From: a virus
Virus record (IMG/VR): IMGVR_UViG_3300006735_000072
Coordinates: 1-40,335 of that record
DNA: 40,335 nucleotides
Direction: 5' to 3' (one strand)
Positions 35,808-40,335 of the stretch are shown in pieces. The position numbers were made by a program, and so were the translations under genes. Numbering within the stretch: position 1 is the first letter of the stretch; every line of letters starts with the position of its first letter. Under the pieces are notes generated by a model that was given only the letters and a program-made list of their open reading frames with translations, had not been told where the DNA came from and searched no databases.

Positions 35808-36077
35808 TTAAAACGGTAAAGCTTCCTCTTTCTTATCTTTCGATTGAGTCTGAGGTTCAGGTTTAAACGTATTTATCTTAACATAATGTGTTTTACCATA
35901 CTCATTAGCACCCTCTCTGTTGGCACCCATAGTAAGGTTAACGTATTTTTTCCCGTTATACTCATACACATGATCCTTTAATTTAGCAAGGTCAATAGTA
36001 AAGTTAACAAGCGACCTTCCTTCATCGAAGACCTTCTCTGTACCGCTCCCGCAGTAAATGTTTTCGGATTTCTCCAT
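35808..36077 (-). CDS. Single-stranded DNA-binding-like protein
   Basis: 89 residues. The central beta-rich part (LVNFTIDLAKLKDHVYEYNG, then KYVNLTMGANREGANEYGKT) resembles small OB-type SSB-like proteins of flavobacterial phages. The C-terminus EEALPF matches the acidic-hydrophobic tip (DDxxPF) by which SSBs recruit replication partners. The neighbourhood (organizer, primase-helicase, recombination genes) agrees. Short for a classical SSB (about 150), so assignment is by pattern and tail. Confidence 0.65.
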   Translation of the reverse strand: MEKSENIYCGSGTEKVFDEGRSLVNFTIDLAKLKDHVYEYNGKKYVNLTMGANREGANEYGKTHYVKINTFKPEPQTQSKDKKEEALPF

Positions 36078-36097
36078 AATAAAATAATTTTAGTTAA

Positions 36098-36553
36098 TTA
36101 ATTAATAAACTTCTCTAAAGCTTCCATTCTACTTTCCATAGTTAGAATCTTGTAATGAAAAGACTTTAAAGTTCCTTCGGTATTTCCGAAGTCGATACCA
36201 GTATCGTGAGGATCATCTAACACTAGACCATCTTCAACGATTTGGTATTTTTCTGCGTAACCTGAATCAAACTTAGAGTCTACTCCATGCATATTTAATG
36301 CGTGCATAACAGAGGTATGGTTACTATACCCTATTCTTTCTGCTATTTCCTCTAATCTGTAATCTAATTTAAGATACATCAAGTGACATAGTACATTTCT
36401 AGCCTGTACAAATTTTCTTTTTCTACCACCAGAAGCCATGATTTGATTAGGTTTAACCTTAAAGGTGTCACTAATAAGAAATAATGCATTACTAAATGAT
36501 TTATCCCTAAAGCTATTCTTCAACGTTAAATAGTTCTCCAAAAGTGTACTCAT
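36098..36553 (-). CDS. Stand-alone DnaA domain IV-like DNA-binding protein
   Basis: 151 residues. Residues 44-90 (KRKFVQARNVLCHLMYL…EEIAERIGYSNHTSVMHALN) match domain IV of the bacterial initiator DnaA, including the basic-loop R-x-K-x-x-x-x-AR and the DHTTV-type signature, here NHTSV at 78-82. DnaA's AAA+ domain is absent. It could bind DnaA-box-like sites at a phage origin or on the host chromosome. The start is ATG 36553, which overlaps the upstream HTH gene by 41 nt in another frame; its leader AAAAAATTATGAG matches the neighbours. The C-terminus is helical and unassigned. Confidence 0.75.
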   Translation of the reverse strand: MSTLLENYLTLKNSFRDKSFSNALFLISDTFKVKPNQIMASGGRKRKFVQARNVLCHLMYLKLDYRLEEIAERIGYSNHTSVMHALNMHGVDSKFDSGYAEKYQIVEDGLVLDDPHDTGIDFGNTEGTLKSFHYKILTMESRMEALEKFIN

Positions 36554-36719
36554 AATTTTTTGATTTTAAGTGTTTTATAATATTTTTTCCGTCTCCAACA
36601 GAGAATAGGTCAGGGTTTTTCAGGTATTTTCTGACGGTAGGTATAGACAGCCCTGTTATATCCCCAACCTTATTCTTTGTCACTTTACTTTGTTTTAATG
36701 TTTTAAATAATTTACTCAT
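36513..36719 (-). CDS. Small helix-turn-helix protein
   Basis: 68 residues. VTKNKVGDITGLSIPTVRKY (about 14-33) reads as a helix-turn-helix, with a following Lys-rich segment. Likely a small DNA-binding regulator. The leader TTAAAATTATG precedes its ATG. It overlaps the DnaA-like gene by 41 nt and is 11 nt after the exonuclease gene. Confidence 0.65.
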   Translation of the reverse strand: MSKLFKTLKQSKVTKNKVGDITGLSIPTVRKYLKNPDLFSVGDGKNIIKHLKSKNYEYTFGELFNVEE

Positions 36720-36730
36720 AATTTTAATTT

Positions 36731-37504
36731 TTATAATGTTCCTGTATATACATGATCGTATGGATCAAAAAGTTTTTCAATAAAGAATAGATTATACATA
36801 TCTAGTAATTTTCTATATTTCATTCTTCCTTCGTCTATAAACTCCTCACTACAATTATATATAGCCATATTATAAGGTGCGGACTTCTCTATGACAATAA
36901 ACCAAAACTGATCTACACCAAATCCATCCAGATAAAAAGCCGCTTGCCTATCATAACCATATTTGTAAGCTGACTTTCTAAAACCTTCGGGGCTAGAGTC
37001 TTGAGTTGTTTTTATATCCACAAGAATATTCCTTTTCTTATTCCAGTAATCAGCTTTACCTTTGCAAGCCACGTTACTCTCTTTATTATTCCAAACATTG
37101 ACTTGTTCAGCTACACCACCAGACAATAATTCCATAGCTTCAACAGAAGAGTTTAGCTTTTTTCTCATACCCACCAAAGATTGATCCTCATCATGAGATA
37201 GTATTGTCATGCCCTCATGTAGGGTTAAAAACTTTTGATATTCTTCCTTCCCCGCTTTAGTTCTTTTATTCACATCAGGTTCAACCACAACTTCCTTTTT
37301 GTACTTATCATGCTCAAGCATACACATGTGAAATGCTTTACCAAAATTAAGTGCTTTAGTTATAGGTCTATCACTGGGGTTTTCTCTGTAATGCTGATAA
37401 GTGGCTGGACTTCTTTTAATTAATCCTAATTGTGAGTTAGTTACAAAAGAATAGTCGTTGTAGTAAACCTCGTCAGAGGCAAACTTTTTTATTATTTCAT
37501 CCAT
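36731..37504 (-). CDS. RecE/exonuclease VIII-like PD-(D/E)XK exonuclease
   Basis: 257 residues. SQLGLIKRSPATYQHY near 24, ALNFGKAFHMCMLE near 51, KGKADYW (Asp152) and ILVDIKTT (Asp163-x-Lys165), then YGYDRQAAFYLDG near 183, follow the order of the RecE C-terminal nuclease family (DUF3799). These enzymes resect double-stranded DNA to leave 3' single strands. It directly follows the annealing protein (gap 5 nt), forming a Red/RecET-like pair used in phage recombination and concatemer formation. Confidence 0.85.
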   Translation of the reverse strand: MDEIIKKFASDEVYYNDYSFVTNSQLGLIKRSPATYQHYRENPSDRPITKALNFGKAFHMCMLEHDKYKKEVVVEPDVNKRTKAGKEEYQKFLTLHEGMTILSHDEDQSLVGMRKKLNSSVEAMELLSGGVAEQVNVWNNKESNVACKGKADYWNKKRNILVDIKTTQDSSPEGFRKSAYKYGYDRQAAFYLDGFGVDQFWFIVIEKSAPYNMAIYNCSEEFIDEGRMKYRKLLDMYNLFFIEKLFDPYDHVYTGTL

Positions 37505-37509
37505 AAGTT

Positions 37510-38031
37510 TTAAGCTGTTTCGTTAATAGATTTATTAATTGCATCTTTCTGAGCCTTAGTCATGTCATATTTATTCATATGCTCAGTAACAAGATCTTTA
37601 TTACCATCTTTGATAGACTTCATCATAGCTTGATAGATTTCTATAGTCATCTTCTTTTTAACGACTCCATTATTGGATGGTTTACTATCTTTAGATATAG
37701 CCATTTGTAACTCTTGTGCTGAAGCTACAGACTCATCAATACCTATACCAAAATTAGCTAATGCTCTACCCCATGATGATGTTTCACAATTTTCCACATA
37801 GCTAGTCTTATTAATATAGTTAGCACCTTTCTCTTCGTGTGCGTGTCCAGATGCTAACACCATGCCTTCAGGATTTAATATGTCTGATTTTACAACTACC
37901 ATTTCTGAATCTATGTGTGTGATAGTGCTAACTAATGAATAGTTAGGGTAGTTTGATCTAAAGTATTTAAGTCTTTCGTTGACTTCTACATACTTCTTTC
38001 CTTTGATATTTATTGTTTTAAGTTTCGTCAT
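37510..38031 (-). CDS. Single-strand annealing protein-like recombinase
   Basis: 173 residues. KYVEVNERLKYFRSNYP near 13, then NKTSYVENCETSSWGRALAN around 75-93 and GIGIDESVASAQELQMA, form a pattern common to a phage family adjoining recombination exonucleases and related to ERF/Rad52-type annealing proteins. The C-terminal 50 residues are a basic-acidic helical tail. Partner of the RecE-like nuclease 5 nt downstream. First gene behind the TATATTGCA-type promoter at about 38057-38070. The exact annealase class is uncertain. Confidence 0.7.
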   Translation of the reverse strand: MTKLKTINIKGKKYVEVNERLKYFRSNYPNYSLVSTITHIDSEMVVVKSDILNPEGMVLASGHAHEEKGANYINKTSYVENCETSSWGRALANFGIGIDESVASAQELQMAISKDSKPSNNGVVKKKMTIEIYQAMMKSIKDGNKDLVTEHMNKYDMTKAQKDAINKSINETA

Positions 38032-38056
38032 TTTAATTTAATTTAAGTTAATTTTA

Positions 38057-38070
38057 ATTGCAATATAGTA
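38057..38070 (-). promoter_or_regulatory. Early/middle promoter-like site, TTTACTATATTGCA
   Basis: On the minus strand TTTACTATATTGCA lies about 25 nt before the annealing protein's start. TATATTGC resembles the -7 box TAnnTTTG with changes at its 3' end. The same 14 nt occurs before the 39558-39812 gene, also in an intergenic gap. No clear TTTG lies at -33 here, so an activator or a different sigma factor may be involved. Confidence 0.5.
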
Positions 38071-38135
38071 AATAATTTTCATTAATCCTACTATTTCTGA
38101 AAGTTTTTTTCAAATCAGTTCGCAGAGCCGATTGT
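38071..38135. other. Intergenic remainder with imperfect hairpin
   Basis: A 104-nt gap without genes (38032-38135) separates the recombination genes from the small-gene cluster. Besides the promoter-like site it holds an imperfect inverted repeat (AATCAG…CCGATT, 38113-38133) that is GC-richer than its surroundings, and a T7 run. A weak terminator for the upstream gene or a protein-binding site is possible. Confidence 0.3.
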
Positions 38136-38435
38136 CTATTCAATACTCCACTGATCCATAAGACTATATATCTTATGACATTTCTCAAACTCTTGATCTT
38201 GTTCGTAGTATTCCAACAAATGATCTAACACTTCCATGAACTCTTTAGTGCAACTCTTAGGAACTACTTTTCTTATATCTACACAATCATCAAATATGTA
38301 CTGAAAAAGATCATCTTCTTCTGTGTAATTTACTAATAAATCTAAGTTATGAGTATTTTTTTCTAATTTGCTTAATACAAGTCGAAATAGGAACTTTCTG
38401 TAATTTTTTAATATAGTGTCTAATTTCTTCGCCAT
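38136..38435 (-). CDS. Small acidic helical protein, unknown
   Basis: 99 residues, with a basic N-terminus (MAKKLDTILKNYRKFLFRL), then acidic and helical (EVLDHLLEYYEQDQEFEKC); three Cys with no zinc-like spacing. It starts 89 nt inside the preceding gene in another frame, so either the overlap is genuine or one of the two starts is misplaced. Stop codon is TAG. No family recognised. Confidence 0.55.
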   Translation of the reverse strand: MAKKLDTILKNYRKFLFRLVLSKLEKNTHNLDLLVNYTEEDDLFQYIFDDCVDIRKVVPKSCTKEFMEVLDHLLEYYEQDQEFEKCHKIYSLMDQWSIE

Positions 38436-38676
38436 TTAATGATGTTATTTTATCTTGAATAATCATTTTGATATTGTCAATAACAGATTCTTCTGTTTGT
38501 CCAAACCCCTCTTTACCTATCAGATCTTTTATTGTTTGGTTATCATTTAAACTATCTTTAATTAATCTCTGTAGTTTTTTTTCAATCACATAATCTTGAC
38601 ATGAGTTTGATTTTTTACCCGTCCTCTCCACTGAGAATTTGAGATCGTGTATTCTTCTGAAAGCTATACTATCCAT
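38347..38676 (-). CDS. Small unknown protein
   Basis: 109 residues, Lys/Ile-rich, soluble. The ATG follows the stop of the membrane peptide gene by 1 nt (TAATATG), which supports the start. Its last 89 nt overlap the next gene. No recognised domain. Confidence 0.55.
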   Translation of the reverse strand: MDSIAFRRIHDLKFSVERTGKKSNSCQDYVIEKKLQRLIKDSLNDNQTIKDLIGKEGFGQTEESVIDNIKMIIQDKITSLNGEEIRHYIKKLQKVPISTCIKQIRKKYS

Positions 38677-38677
38677 A

Positions 38678-38818
38678 TTATATTCTTTTAATTAATTTTA
38701 TTATAGGTAGTATTAATTCTGTATATAATGCTAATATAAACACATAACTAAATATAGTTATAAATAAACAGATATACAATACCACTATAAACATTGTTGT
38801 TTTTATAAATATATCCAT
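38678..38818 (-). CDS. 46-aa single-span membrane peptide
   Basis: The protein is mostly one long hydrophobic helix (about residues 9-32, FIVVLYICLFITIFSYVF), with a basic tail (KLIKRI). It begins 4 nt after the stop of the 47-aa gene and ends 1 nt before the start of the 109-aa gene, so it fits the packed operon. Possible early inner-membrane effector. No homology can be claimed at this length. Confidence 0.55.
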   Translation of the reverse strand: MDIFIKTTMFIVVLYICLFITIFSYVFILALYTELILPIIKLIKRI

Positions 38819-38822
38819 GATC

Positions 38823-38966
38823 TTACCTCTCTAATGTTTCTACCAACCTGTCAAATTCTTCCCTCATTGATTCTGTATCATATACTTTTTCATGCTTATC
38901 ATTATATATATAATAAACACCTACTTCTAACTTTTCTCTGTAAAGATTTCTTTTACTTTTATCCAT
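38823..38966 (-). CDS. 47-aa charged small protein
   Basis: MDKSKRNLYREKLEVGVYYI… to …VETLER: a small beta-then-helix protein, soluble and highly charged. ATG is joined to the preceding stop by the junction TAAAATTATG, which supports its being translated. Unknown function. Confidence 0.6.
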   Translation of the reverse strand: MDKSKRNLYREKLEVGVYYIYNDKHEKVYDTESMREEFDRLVETLER

Positions 38967-38970
38967 AATT

Positions 38971-39261
38971 TTATTTATTTAATTTTAATTCTCTATAACT
39001 CTTTGCAATATCCTCTAAATTATCTAATTCAGTATTGCTATATACACCTAACATATTATTAGTTAGTGTTTCATACTCATCATACACATCATTATAAAAA
39101 TCTTGTGCCTCATCTGTAAACTTTATAACTTCTTCTTCTCCATGTTTAATGCTTTTGTATTCTTTATATGTGTTTTCTTTAAATTCTAATTCAGTCATTC
39201 TTGTTGCTATCTCATCTACATATTCCATGAATGTTGAATTTTCTATATATATCTTACTCAT
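38971..39261 (-). CDS. Small acidic protein, unknown
   Basis: 96 residues from the ATG at 39261. A longer open frame reaches 39321, but the ATG at 39261 sits in the recurrent TAAAATTATG junction after the previous stop, so the shorter form is chosen. Acidic, helical (EYVDEIATRMTELEFKENTY; DFYNDVYDEYETLTNNMLG), no Cys. A DNA-mimic or host-factor-binding role is possible from charge, but unproven. Confidence 0.65.
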   Translation of the reverse strand: MSKIYIENSTFMEYVDEIATRMTELEFKENTYKEYKSIKHGEEEVIKFTDEAQDFYNDVYDEYETLTNNMLGVYSNTELDNLEDIAKSYRELKLNK

Positions 39262-39265
39262 AATT

Positions 39266-39400
39266 TTAGTTTTTATCGTTAATAATTTCCACCTCGTCTC
39301 CCTCGTAATCAAATACATCATAAGGGTTTTTGTGTGGGTTGTTTATATAGTAGTGAATCTTGTCCACTATATCTTGATAGGCAGTTTTTTTCTTGTCCAT
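39266..39400 (-). CDS. 44-aa acidic small protein
   Basis: MDKKKTAYQDIVDKIHYYIN then PYDVFDYEGDEVEIIND: short helix followed by an acidic tail. Both its start and its stop fall within copies of the TAAAATTATG junction, which is good evidence for a real gene despite its size. Function unknown. Confidence 0.6.
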   Translation of the reverse strand: MDKKKTAYQDIVDKIHYYINNPHKNPYDVFDYEGDEVEIINDKN

Positions 39401-39404
39401 AATT

Positions 39405-39539
39405 TTAGTTCTTTAATTCTGTTTCTAATTTATTTAGTAGTTCGCTAACTCTTTCTCCTAATTCTGTATCATATTCCATATCCTCTATTGTATATAATAT
39501 CTCGAATAATTCTTGTCTTGTTGTTTCTTTAATTTCCAT
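39405..39539 (-). CDS. 44-aa acidic helical small protein
   Basis: MEIKETTRQELFEILYTIED then MEYDTELGERVSELLNKLET: essentially one or two acidic amphipathic helices. The stop is part of TAAAATTATG leading to the next gene, and the leader is AACTAAAATTATG. Function unknown. Confidence 0.6.
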   Translation of the reverse strand: MEIKETTRQELFEILYTIEDMEYDTELGERVSELLNKLETELKN

Positions 39540-39557
39540 AATTTTAGTTTTAAGTTA

Positions 39558-39812
39558 TTAATCTTCTTTTTCCTTGAGTCCTATATCTTCTGCAAAGTAT
39601 CTTATACTTTCCCATACTTGATTTGCAGTTCCATCATTATCTAATGCTTGATCTAATATGTCCATAGCTTCTGCATCAGTACATTCATAATAAGATTGTA
39701 CATCTTCAATATGGTACATAGAGTATATGTAATATCCATTTTCTCTCAATAGTTCTTTTGCATCTGCGATTTTATCGTTATTCGCTATAATATCTTCTGG
39801 TAATTGTTTCAT
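39558..39812 (-). CDS. Small acidic protein of a recurrent phage type
   Basis: 84 residues. The segment VQSYYECTDAEAMDILDQAL (about 38-57) followed by VWESIRYFAED has a pattern (Q-x-x-Y-x-C-T-x-x-E-A-x-x-I-L) that I have seen in uncharacterised proteins of several Bacteroidetes phages. Soluble, acidic. First gene after the second TTTACTATATTGCA site, so probably early-expressed. Confidence 0.65.
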   Translation of the reverse strand: MKQLPEDIIANNDKIADAKELLRENGYYIYSMYHIEDVQSYYECTDAEAMDILDQALDNDGTANQVWESIRYFAEDIGLKEKED

Positions 39813-39839
39813 AATTTTAAGTTTTAATTAGTTTTAGTT

Positions 39840-39874
39840 AATGCAATATAGTAAATTTTTTTCACTTATGCAAG
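39840..39874 (-). promoter_or_regulatory. Early/middle promoter-like site with CTTG -33 box
   Basis: On the minus strand CTTG (at 39874-39871), a 20-nt spacer, then TATATTGC; the core TTTACTATATTGCA is identical to that before the annealing gene. CTTG-N20 is also the arrangement of the 9761 late promoter. It lies in the 62-nt gap before the 84-aa gene, immediately after the zinc-finger gene's stop. Confidence 0.55.
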
Positions 39875-40000
39875 TTAATCGTTGAAGAATGCTCTACTAC
39901 AAGAGGTAGAACAAAAGTCATAGTTAGTATCTTCTCCACAGAATTTACATTGTGTTTGATCTACTTGATCTTGGTATGGTTCTCTATCGTAATCGTTCAT
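39875..40000 (-). CDS. 41-aa treble-clef-type zinc finger protein
   Basis: CKFCG (Cys18, Cys21) and FCSTSCSRAF (Cys30, Cys34) give CxxC-x8-CxxxC with the C-S-x-x-C-x-x-x-F ending typical of small treble-clef zinc fingers. The N-terminus is acidic. Starts 2 nt after the preceding stop, with leader AATTAATTATG. Likely a nucleic-acid or protein-binding early factor. Confidence 0.65.
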   Translation of the reverse strand: MNDYDREPYQDQVDQTQCKFCGEDTNYDFCSTSCSRAFFND

Positions 40001-40002
40001 AA

Positions 40003-40215
40003 TTAATTATTATAAGGTTCTCCATTAACATCTAATTGAGTTATATTACTCATAAATAGAGTAATACTTTCATCTCCATCATCCCATACCTCTATGTTGT
40101 TAAATATCATATCAAAATCTTCATCTTCCCCATTTGTTGAGTTTCCTAATAAGTGAATATACTTATCTTGATTTTCAACTTGTTTTAATTGTTCTATAAG
40201 TTTTTTTATTGTCAT
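40003..40215 (-). CDS. Small acidic protein, unknown
   Basis: 70 residues from the ATG at 40215, which sits in the TAAAATTATG junction; an in-frame upstream TTG overlaps the preceding gene and is rejected. MTIKKLIEQLKQVENQDKYI then a very acidic middle (NGEDEDFDMIFNNIEVWDDG). The MTIKKLIE opening is common to small phage proteins of unknown function. Confidence 0.65.
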   Translation of the reverse strand: MTIKKLIEQLKQVENQDKYIHLLGNSTNGEDEDFDMIFNNIEVWDDGDESITLFMSNITQLDVNGEPYNN

Positions 40216-40219
40216 AATT

Positions 40220-40335
40220 TTATTTTTTTTCAATTAATTCTATTGCTTTATCTATACATTTAAATAATTCCTTATAGTACAAAGATGTTTCTGTTTCTCC
40301 ATTATACTCTAATAATTGTTTTATTGCATATTTAG
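40220..40335 (-). CDS. C-terminal part of a small helical protein (partial)
   Basis: The right edge cuts a minus-strand frame with 37 visible residues (KYAIKQLLEYNGETETS… to …AIELIEKK) ending in TAA at 40220-40222. Helical, no recognised domain. Its stop forms the TAAAATTATG junction with the next gene. Confidence 0.6.
   Translation of the reverse strand, partial: KYAIKQLLEYNGETETSLYYKELFKCIDKAIELIEKK

Noticed and set aside
38113-38133. Inverted repeat after the 99-aa gene as an intrinsic terminator
   Set aside because: Stem has a mismatch and a wobble and no T-run follows on the transcribed minus strand; noted only as possible structure.
38971-39321. Longer 116-codon version of the small acidic protein
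   Set aside because: The extra 20 codons overlap the 44-aa gene, and the internal ATG at 39261 has the standard TAAAATTATG context.
39149-39448. Plus-strand hydrophobic frame of 99 codons at the right end
   Set aside because: Antisense of three small minus-strand genes whose starts share the TAAAATTATG junction; hydrophobicity arises from complementing acidic codons.
1-40335. tRNA genes, CRISPR arrays, insertion sequences, integrase or attachment sites
   Set aside because: No cloverleaf-like segments, regularly spaced direct repeats, transposase or integrase motifs were seen; gaps are too small for most of them. A dedicated tRNA scan was not possible.

Overview
The window is about 40 kb of an AT-rich tailed phage with a short-tailed (podovirus-like) architecture. 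Its host is almost certainly a Bacteroidetes bacterium, most likely a marine flavobacterium. Several signs support this. There are perfect or near-perfect Bacteroidetes sigma-factor promoters (TTTG-N19/20-TATATTTG) in front of late genes. Genes start from A-rich leaders rather than Shine-Dalgarno sites. One gene appears to encode a protein with a type IX secretion (T9SS) C-terminal signal, a pathway restricted to that phylum. The tail genes look like those of crAss-like and marine flavobacterial podoviruses. TAG is used as a normal stop, so the genetic code appears standard. Portal, terminase, most of the capsid gene and the DNA polymerase lie outside the window. All family assignments are from reading the sequence, without database searches.

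Left and centre, plus strand (1-31442), are late genes. They run: end of the probable major capsid protein; a small highly expressed virion protein; an unknown 298-aa protein; a terminator with an embedded promoter; then connector/ring-like proteins, a 1640-aa tail hub/stabilization protein, a second late promoter, a protein with an S74-type intramolecular chaperone domain, a 685-aa virion protein and a giant 3825-aa polyvalent virion protein. A surface/secretion cassette follows: an outer-membrane beta-barrel protein, a small lipoprotein, and a cysteine-rich repeat-stalk protein with a T9SS-like tail. After it come small basic or YxGG-motif proteins and a lysis and cell-envelope cluster: a holin-like protein, a spanin-like protein, a thioredoxin-fold periplasmic protein lacking CxxC, a thermonuclease, a transglycosylase-like protein, a third late promoter, a virion-like protein and a DUF5675-type protein. 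A strong hairpin at 31541-31563 closes the block.

Right part, minus strand (31577-40335), is the replication and early block, read from the right end inward. It starts with tightly packed tiny proteins, many joined by the same 10-nt stop-start junction TAAAATTATG. Then come a recombination set (annealing protein and RecE-like exonuclease), an HTH protein, a stand-alone DnaA domain-IV-like protein, an SSB-like protein, a replisome-organizer-like protein, a T7 gp4-like primase-helicase, a secreted protein, a DUF1064/PD-(D/E)XK nuclease, a 3TM-type holin and a coiled-coil protein. Two intergenic sites share the sequence TTTACTATATTGCA and look like a second promoter class for this block.

The most unusual elements are the surface cassette with its T9SS-like cargo, the giant polyvalent protein, the S74 gene with a long open upstream frame but no normal start codon, and the redox-dead thioredoxin.
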